In this document: positions 56,748 through 64,000 of the stretch, one piece after another
Numbering within the stretch: position 1 is the stretch's first letter
How the letters are laid out: each line of letters opens with the position of its first letter
NCBI GenBank assembly: GCA_011503125.2
Contig: WWBZ02000012.1
Span: forward strand, 248,001 to 312,000
DNA from: Botryosphaeria dothidea
Lineage: Eukaryota; Ascomycota; Dothideomycetes; Botryosphaeriales; Botryosphaeriaceae
Direction of reading: 5' to 3'
Length of the DNA stretch: 64,000 bases
Position numbers and translations under genes: made by a program
The notes under the pieces: model-generated
What the model saw: only the letters and a program-made list of their open reading frames with translations
The model's database searches: none
What the model was told of the DNA's origin: nothing

Positions 56748-58497
56748 ATCCAAAAGAGAACGGAAGACTGAACGATTGAGCGGGATCCAACGAGGGTTCA
56801 GACGCTAACGCGAGAGCAAAAGAGAGCGGGTGGCGCCTCAATCTGACAGACGCGATAGCCTGCTTATTTGCACTGCAAGCTCCATCCTCAGCGGCAGCGT
56901 CATCGTAGGGCGCTCGTGTTCATCCTTTCATATTGCAATTTGTGGAGCGGCTTCCGCCACGCCCGGATTGTGCAGGGGAAAGCGGCTACCCGGTTCTCGA
57001 CGGGAAGCTCGGCGATCGTGCAGCCCATGGCAAACCGGTGTTCGAGCTGGTGGTTCCTGGCAGACTCCAGAGCCGTAGCCCGAGATTGCTCAGTGCGGAT
57101 CCACGGGGATTGGCTGCAGGTCGTCAGGAGTGCAGATCGGCGGCGATCAACCCATCCACTGGCCACGCTACGGTTTTATGCAAACCCAGCATGGACACCA
57201 CATCGAGGGGTGTACGATGAAGCCGGGAGGAACAGCGAGATGACCAGAAGTGGTCGGGCCCGTGTTCCAGAAGAGAGCATGCAGGCGGTGCAGCAAGGCT
57301 GTGAGGCGGAGGGAAACGCATTCGTCGTATCAGAAGACACCGTCTCGTTTCACATCTCAACCTAATCTTAGCGCCACACTCCTCTTCTAAAATCACGAAC
57401 CTCTGTCGGTTGAGGCGCAGTCGCTTCCTCTCGCCTTTTGGTGGTGCGAGCTGGGTCCATCATCAGTGCGAGACGGCGGCGCCACAGGGAAACAAGCTTC
57501 ATCCACGCCATCCGAGTCCGCATTGGGCAGTGAACGATTCAATTTCTTTTGAATGCGTCATCACCTGCACCCGGCACCCACACGCTTATCGTACATCGTA
57601 CATGCCTGCACACGCGCCGGCCGTTCGAGAATACGTTGTGGGGGTGGGATGTGCATGAAACATTCCCTTATAAGGCGGGCCGCGCCTTGCAACGGGAGAA
57701 CATGGCGTCTGTGGGCAGAGCGTCACGCAATCCAGACACTGCTCCACATCTTTTCTCGCTCTCCGATGCTATCATGAACTCGCAGCCCTCCAGCTTTGGT
57801 GCTTTCCGTACATGGCCTGAAGTTTTCTGTTTTCCTAGCCGACTGAGTCAACCTGCCGGTTTCCGCCTCCGATCAACCGGGTCTACAATCAATCGCATTG
57901 CTTTCCATCAAAGTCAAGTATAGGGCGTCGTCAGATCTAAGTTTTCCTTAGCAGGTAAAATATACAGCAATTATAGAGGATCTATATGCTAAGCTTTCAG
58001 TTGCGACAGGAAGGTCCAAAAATAAAAAGTCGGCTGATCATGAGTCGACCCCAGAGTCAGAGGGCAAGGGGATGAGCAAATCCGGAGGGGTGGCAAGGAA
58101 TCATCACGAGGAGCTTCACGGAATCTCTCGCAGTGAATATCAAGTGATAGGCTTAGATCGTGAGCCGCCAAAAAAAAAAAATTGCAAAGTTCCACCATTG
58201 CGGCGAAGTTCTTGATTTCAAAGATTGTCCAGCAAAGTCAATGGATGGTCATTGTAAAGTCTATCATGGCAATGGAAACTTCGAACACATCTCAAGAGTA
58301 TGAAAAGATACCCAAGCGACGTTCTTCCTAGTCAAAGATAGGATGAAAGAAAAGAAGAAGGGCAACACCACAAAACGCAGAGCTTGATATAACCAGCAGG
58401 CCCCGATGACTGTCCAACATCGAGTTCGTCTCACGGCTCCCTCAACCATACCATCTTTCCCAGCAAGACTTGGTTGGCTTCAAGCACCGCCCACTCA
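56748..58497. other. Intergenic, no supported gene
   Basis: The promoter of the GMC gene lies at the left and the 3' flank of the chitinase at the right. Frames present show no domain. A poly(A) run (near 58,170-58,180) and CT-rich patches are the only simple sequences. Confidence 0.4.
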
Positions 58498-59848
58498 TCA
58501 TGCAGCATAGCCCCTCGCAGCCCGAGCACCCTCCCCCGTCCGATACCCGCTGCAAGTCTCCTCCGGGCGCTGTGCAGCATCCTGCTCCAACTCGCTCTTC
58601 ACCGCGCTCAGGAACCCCTCGTTCGCATACGCCTGCGACGCATCCCACATCATGACGCCGCCAAAGCTCGAGAAGTTGGCCACGTACTCGATGATCGGCG
58701 CCAGGTCGCTCGCGCTCTTGTACCCGCTGCCCGCCGCCGTCGAGCTGGCCGGCACGCCCAGGAAGACCTTGACGTCGTCCTTGGCCGCGACGTCCTTGGC
58801 CCAGGCGTCCCACGTGGCGAAGTTGAAGTTCCACTGGTCGGTGGCGTTCGCGACGTACGACTGCAGGCCGCAGTAGTTGTTGTAGAACTGGACGAAGACG
58901 GCGTCGATGGCGACCGCGTCGACGCCGTCGCCGTTCGGCCCGCTGAGGAAGCTGTTGTCGGCGGCGTCCGGGTAGGGGCACTGCGGGGCGGCGGTGAGGA
59001 TGCGGTGGGCCCCGTCGGCGGCTTCCTGCGCGTCCATGAGGGTGCGGAGCTGCTGGGCGAAGGGCTGCATGTTGGACACGGTGGACTCGAAGTCGAAGTC
59101 GAAGCCGTCGACCGAGGCGTTGCCGAAGGGGCGCAGGATCGAGGAGTTGGACGTCGGCGGGCCGAAGGTGGCCCAGACGAGGTTGGCGGCGGCGACGGCT
59201 TCGTCGGCGGTGCTGAAGCCGCCTTCGGTGTAGGTGGCGCCGCCGATGGAGAGGGTGATGGTTTTGTTGTATTGGGATTGGCAGGTGGGGATGTCGGCGC
59301 TGAGAGGTCAAGTGTCAGTGGTGGTGCCCCAAGTGAAGGGACACTGAGCCAGTATTGCATTGATGTGTATCTTACGCCAGCTCGCTACAGTTCAAGAGTT
59401 GTGTGCCGCTGAAAGTGCTGCAGTGATCGCCCTGGTTGGCAAAGTTGAGTTGAGGATGGCCAGTATCGTCTGTGACGGTGGTCATGAATGCCATGGGAAT
59501 AATCTGCCCCAGCATATGTTAATGAAGCTCAGATACGCCAAGGAGGCAACTGACGTCAATATCACTATCTGAAAGAAGTGTGATCAGCATTAAGCTTGAC
59601 TGTCAAGTGAATGAACATTACTTTCGCAATAGTAAGAGAGCCGTTGCTGGGCGAGATCTCCAGTTCCTTGACCATATGAATTCTGACCTGTACAGGATTA
59701 GAAACGTATTCCTTTCAAGACAGGTCTGGTACATCATACCCCAATACACAGCAACATTGCTCTTGGATGCGCTGTTGAATCCTGCCTCAACACCGTGCAA
59801 AGCAAACAACCCCGCTATGACCGAGGCCAGAGTAGACTTGGAAGGCAT
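58498..59848 (-). CDS. Secreted GH18 chitinase (class III type)
   Basis: Five exons (59848-59740, 59687-59622, 59568-59555, 59503-59376, 59299-58498) encode 372 aa. Exon 3 is only 14 nt, using a GTCAGT donor. The signal peptide is about MPSKSTLASVIAGLFALHGVEA. The barrel begins 'SNVAVYWGQNSYGQGTGDLA' and continues 'IDIIPMAFMTT' and 'KTITLSIGGATYTEGGF' (strand 3 SxGG). The catalytic motif is VDGFDFDFE (residues 169-177, acid/base Glu177). 'GVMMWDASQAYAN' supplies the conserved C-terminal Trp. No chitin-binding domain or GPI signal is seen, so it resembles plant/fungal class III chitinases acting on nascent or exposed chitin in wall remodelling or mycoparasitism (family inference). Confidence 0.93.
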
Positions 59849-59960
59849 GATGAGGGTCAAGGTGAGGTCAGAGTGAGCCAGGAGGGTTGGTCCGAGGGAT
59901 ACGCTGCTCAAGGTCTACCACTGGGCTGGGGAAATCCGAGAAGCAACTGCTTCCAAGACT

Positions 59961-59966
59961 TTTATA
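59961..59966 (-). promoter_or_regulatory. TATA box candidate of the chitinase gene
   Basis: The minus strand reads AATATAAAAG, a strong TATA element about 113 nt upstream of the chitinase ATG. Few other genes in the window show one. Confidence 0.45.
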
Positions 59967-62229
59967 TTGCCCTCTCGTCAGGGAAGGGGAGACTTGGTCC
60001 GGGTCTACCAGCGCACGCAAAACATGCGCAGCTGCCCAGGTGTACGCCGTCATAATTCCCCTCGTGGCCAGGCCATTCGTAGCTTTTTAGTGTCATGTTG
60101 TCAGACCCGGGAGGCTTGCCGTGCCGACAGGAGGAGAAGGCTGCTCCATTCCTGGGGAAATCTCCCAGCCGCCGCCCGGGTGACATCCGGTTCAGGCAAC
60201 GAAAGCGCCCAGTACCCAGGTTTCTTGGGCGGGTTTGTGCTACGCTCGTCGCACGCGGCACGAGAACGGGCCGGTCCAGCAGGTAGGAAAGTGCAGGGCT
60301 AAGGCGACGAAGAAGGTCTGCTGCTTGGCACCCGGACCGAGGGTGATGGCCATGTTTCAAGCCGGTGCTGCGTCCTAGGTAGTGATGTGGTCCCGTGAGA
60401 AGGCGCCATTGGCTGAAGACGGCGGTTCAACGTCAATGTCAGGCGCAAAAGAAAAGACGAAGATGGCGGGGAGGAGCGAGAATTAATCTCCCGTGGATCA
60501 GGAACGTAGGCCTGCTGCGTCAACAGGACGCTGCGCAGGGAATCCAGAACGGAGGAAGAGTGTGGCGTCTATGTGGCGCCTCGGACTAAGATGGAAGTAG
60601 CAGTCTGAATGAGGCGAAATGATAGGAGTGGCTCGTCGACTGAAGACAGTTACGTGTAAGTATCTCAAGACAAGAGACAAGAGCTGACCTCAGAGCGTGA
60701 CACAAGACCGTCTCAGTCAGTGAAGCGTCACCCTGGCAGCACATTCAATATGTCGGCTGGCTGGCATCAAGCGCAACCGAAGAAGGCAATCGTACAGTTC
60801 ATGTGCGAAGCAGAATTGAGCGGGACGAGGGAAAAGATAAGAGTAAATTAGAGGGAAAGACATATTGTGGGGGGGGGGGGGGGGGGCTGACGGGCTGACG
60901 TTCGATAAGGCAAGGAGACAGACTGCAAAACAATTGTGGAGGCTTTGCAGATTCTTCATGACCATGTAGAGGCAGATTGCTTCGGTAGAGCGACGTAAAG
61001 GATGAGCTGCATGAGAATATTTGGTTTTTCGGCAGACATAAACCGGGGCGGTTACACGGAGCCAACCAGGGCCTAGAAGCCCACATCCCAGCCTCACGTA
61101 CTAAAGAGGTCACCTACAAAGACAGTTCGGCGCATGCCATGGTCGACACGCGTAAGTGATGGATTTGGAGGGGGATTGGCAAAGCCCATGTCGAGGTCGG
61201 AGCGCTAACGGAACGGTAGCAGGGATTCGCTGATACCTTCCTGTTTCGAGCCTCGTCCCCGCCGGCGTCATGAAGCTAACACACCGAAGACGGCGCCCGT
61301 CAAGTGATGGATGGAGAGCGATATAAGTGTCGTGAGGGGCCATGCCATCACGGCATGGCTTGCATGTGGCTGACGACGCTTTAAGGTACACGGCGCATAA
61401 TGAGTTGCAGTGGAGAATCTCCCTTGCTTGGCTCGCACGTGGCTCTCTGCACTGTTGTCCTGGTCGAGCATCCCTCGCTGGCTCTGGTGGAGATTTGGTG
61501 TTTGAGCTGGTTGCATTCTCGTCAGGCGCCAAGGTGTGCACACGACCTCGGCCCAGCCATCCACCATTGCCATCTATCAACCGAAGGATAGATAAGAGCC
61601 GTCTTGGACCCTCGGCCAATGTCAGATCAGAATCGACCCTAGATAGCTGAGTGCTTGCGATGGAGGCGATGAAGTGACCGTGTGATGGCTGGTACCGATG
61701 ATCAGAATGCGTGGTTGGAGTGTTCGAGTAACGTGAGCACCAACGGTGGCCTGACGAACAAGAACTGCAACTTTGCAAATGGCCAAAAAGATAAGGGCTC
61801 CACCAGGCACGGTCGGAGGAAATGCTTGAGCACGGCGGGAACGGCTGGGTGTTTGACAGTATGGCGACTTGGCCGCGGCGAGTCCAAAGACGAACTAAAC
61901 AGATCTCGTCTATCTCCGAGTAGGACTGAAGAGGACTCGCTCAGACGACGCACCGAATTGCAGAGCTTGAGGTGGCAATGCATGTGACGAAGTCAGCAAT
62001 TCACCTCACGCTGCCAAGGTGCTGCCCTATAGGGCCATGTTTATGGTCAAAAGCGGTAACGCAGAGGATTCATTACCTAAGTATCAAGAGAAAAGCCCGT
62101 GAGCCAACGGAATTGAATTTCTTTTCTTTATGAACCAACTCAATAATGCCATCAAGTAAATAAACCGTTTGCGCCGGGTATCTCCAGGCCCCAATTTGCC
62201 ATCTTTAAAACGCCTTTTGAGAAAATTTA
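59967..62229. other. Long intergenic stretch with an 18-G tract
   Basis: Only short unsupported frames occur on either strand over 2.2 kb. It includes an 18-G homopolymer (60869-60886). No tRNA or repeat is recognised. Confidence 0.4.
60869..60886. repeat. Poly(G) tract, 18 nt
   Basis: An uninterrupted run of G read directly. Confidence 0.9.
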
Positions 62230-63077
62230 CTAGCGCAATTCAGGTGCAGGCACAGCCGCAATATCACGGTCGATGGGCTCCGCAGCAGTTTCCTCGGTTG
62301 CGGGCCGGCCTTCCCAGATACGAACCCACCAGGATGGCGGGTCAAGCGGGCGGTGGCCGTTGTTCATCGGTGGGTAGACGTCATTGAAGAAATACCACAC
62401 TATTCTCGCGTTAGCAGAAGCGCACGCGATATTGCTTTCAGAAATACATACCATGGCCTACGACGATGCCCAGCATATCGTCCTTGGGCACTGTACCATG
62501 CAGGACCATACTGAACAACGCCAGCACCCAAGGGAGAAAAGGCGCCTTGAAGACAACCAGACCGAGGAAGCTGAGGCTGGTGTCGGGGTTCTTGCGGCTC
62601 CAAATATAGACCAGAGTGCTGTTGAGAGCGGAGCCTAGGAAGCCCATCGAGAACATGGGAGCGACGACAAGAAGAACAGCAGAAGCGTAGGCCAGAAGCC
62701 ATGAGAAGTGAGCGGGCGACCGGCCGAAGCCCTCCTCAAGGAGGCGTGAGTAGCGCTGGAGGAAGAAGACGTGGAAGAGGAGGTCGAGGCTGAGGGGACC
62801 GAAGTAGAAGAACGTAGATAGTAGACGCCAGTACTGCGACTCTTGTCAGCATTGGCAGGGCAGGGTGGTATGTGGTGGGGCGCACCTGGCTCTTGTAGAA
62901 GACAGCGCGGTAGCTGTAGAACAGCTGAAAGGGCGAGACAACGTGGCACTGAACCAGGACGCTGATGACGACGGTAATAGTGGTCCACCAGCGAGTGCAC
63001 ACAGGCAGTTCATAGAACCATTGCTCCAGCGGGAGCTGGCCCATCATACCGTCGCCACCTCCGAGCACGGCCGCCAT
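62230..63077 (-). CDS. Derlin (Der1-like rhomboid pseudoprotease)
   Basis: Exons 63077-62886, 62833-62452 and 62399-62230 encode 247 aa. Introns are 52 nt each with GTGCGC and GTATGT donors and CAG/TAG acceptors. The start is chosen at GCCACCATGG (63077), a strong initiation context; an in-frame ATG 67 codons upstream lies in low-quality sequence. Derlin landmarks are 'LPLEQWFYELPVCTRWWTT', 'YKSQYWRLLSTFFYFGPLS', 'DLLFHVFFLQRYSRLLEEGF', several hydrophobic helices, and 'GHVWYFFNDVYPP' near the C-terminus (the Derlin family's WR and GxxxF-type region). No rhomboid Ser/His dyad is expected. Derlins form part of the ER retrotranslocation channel with Hrd1 in ERAD. The short Pro/Glu-rich tail is cytosolic. 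Confidence 0.9.
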
Positions 63078-63666
63078 GGTGGCAGATGGGATCGCTGGGT
63101 CGCAGCTGGCGGAGCGGATGCGGCGGTCGCGGATGGGCGGACAGGTGCGGAGAAATTGGCAGTCGATATAGGTGGCGCAAGTGAAGGGGGAGAGGGGAGT
63201 CCGGAGGGCGAGCTGGTTGAGGCGCGACAAATGGACAAAGGAAGAGCGAGCGAGAGTGGTGGTGGTGCCAAGGGCCAACGTGGACTGTTGCGCGGCGGCG
63301 GGATGGGGACGGGGACTGGAAGCTTGGGGCCAGGGACGCCTGTGCTTGGGGATAGTGGCTTGGCAGAAGGCTTTCTAGATGTCAGGCCTCTATCGATACG
63401 GTCAGTGGTTAGAAAATACAAATTCCTGTAATTTTTTTTTTATATCTTAATGCTGCTTCGGTTAAAGGTACTCGCAAGAGAATGGATCCCGCATTAGGCA
63501 AACAGCAATTGAGGATTGGTGGAAGTCTACCTAGTTTCCATTAACAAGTTCAAGACACGAAATTGCTGTGCACAGAAATAAAATAATTTGATGTAATAAT
63601 AAGCCGCCATAATGTTGATATCCCGCACCACGCGCTCTTGTGCGTTAAAGGACAGACCAGTCAGAA
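63078..63666. other. Intergenic between Derlin start and FCF1-like stop
   Basis: Presumed Derlin promoter and 3' flank of the FCF1-like gene. A T-rich tract lies near 63,433-63,441. No coding sequence is supported. Confidence 0.4.
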
Positions 63667-64000
63667 TCATGAAGGTATGTCAGGCAGTCTTTCAGCAGTG
63701 TATCTTCCCTTCCCCACCGCAACGAGAGGAACGCCAGGTATCTTCCTCAGACGGCGTCGCAGGTCCCTATCATTGGTGCCACCCAGGTAACAACGATGCT
63801 TCATAACGGTGGAGACAATGCAATCATCAGCGTATGTGCCGGCGTGAGAGCACGTCAGTCTCTGCCAGCGTCCATCCTTGGCCAGGCGCAGTGCCAGACG
63901 GTATTTTTCACCCAGCTTCTCAAGTTCCGCGATGGAGCACTCGGTAACGACAGGGATTCACTTGGCGAATAGCAGATCTATCAAGCCAGGCAAGACCTCA
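63667..64000 (-). pseudogene. FCF1: FCF1-like PIN-domain rRNA-processing protein, 3' part with in-frame TGA
   Basis: From the right edge the minus-strand frame reads 'EVLPGLIDLLFAK', a TGA (63958-63960) where the family has Cys, then continues 97 codons to a stop at 63667: 'IPVVTECSIAELEKLGEKYR', 'LALRLAKDGRWQRLTCSH', 'GTYADDCIV', 'TNDRDLRRRLRKIPGVPL' and 'YTAERLPDIPS'. These are the PIN-domain blocks and C-terminus of Fcf1, a component of the small-subunit processome needed for pre-18S rRNA processing. PIN acidic residues (Glu in AELEK, Asp in ADD and NDRD) are kept. FCF1 is essential in yeast, so this is either a decayed extra copy, a sequencing error, or something unusual at that codon. 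The N-terminal part lies outside the window. Confidence 0.7.

Noticed and set aside
41576..57000. Possible secondary-metabolite gene cluster (FMO, GMC, NmrA-like, transcription factor)
   Set aside because: No backbone enzyme (polyketide synthase, peptide synthetase, terpene cyclase) is present, and two of the candidates are pseudogenes, so a cluster call is not supported.

Overview
The window is from a filamentous ascomycete (Pezizomycotina, probably a Dothideomycete). It has two compartments. Positions 1 to about 23,290 are an AT-rich, TpA-saturated block of nested transposons whose open reading frames are broken by TAG/TAA codons, the footprint of repeat-induced point mutation (RIP). From about 23,290 to the end the DNA is GC-balanced, and its genes carry short introns (about 45-90 nt) with GTRNGY donors and CTRAY-like branch sites.

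Transposon block: a clean, non-RIPed Tc1/mariner-type element enters from the left edge and ends at 428 next to a TA. It sits in a minus-strand Ty3/gypsy remnant (431-2372). Two 5,754-bp chromodomain Ty3/gypsy elements follow in inverted orientation (A, + strand, 2373-8126; B, - strand, 8901-14654). B has a TAGTA target duplication. A third LTR element of another family (C, + strand, 16330-22711, TAGAA duplication) lies to the right. B and C both interrupt one Tad-like LINE, whose pieces are 8127-8900, 14655-16329 and 22712-22935.

Gene-rich part, in order: APH-fold kinase-like protein (-); NOP2 25S rRNA m5C methyltransferase (-) divergent from GET5 (+); cofilin (-); mitochondrial HSP60 (-); a conserved nuclear-type protein of unknown function (-); a flavin monooxygenase (+) convergent with a secreted GH3 beta-xylosidase (-); a secreted intradiol dioxygenase (-); a decayed fungal transcription factor (-); an NmrA-like remnant (+) colliding with a GFA-family gene (-) across a 20-G tract; a secreted GMC oxidoreductase (-); a secreted GH18 chitinase (-); a Derlin (-); and the 3' part of an FCF1-like PIN-domain gene (-) with an in-frame TGA, running off the right edge.

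Together the genes mix core housekeeping (ribosome biogenesis, tail-anchored protein targeting, actin turnover, mitochondrial folding, ERAD) with a saprotroph/pathogen secretome (xylan, aromatic, alcohol and chitin degradation). No obvious new multi-gene system was found. The most unusual items are the inverted retrotransposon pair with mismatched flanks, the same RIP-type change in three RT active sites, three tiny exons of 11-14 nt, a histone-H3-like predicted N-terminus, and the FCF1-like stop codon. Gene models were spliced by eye, with phase checked at every junction. RNA data would be needed to confirm them.
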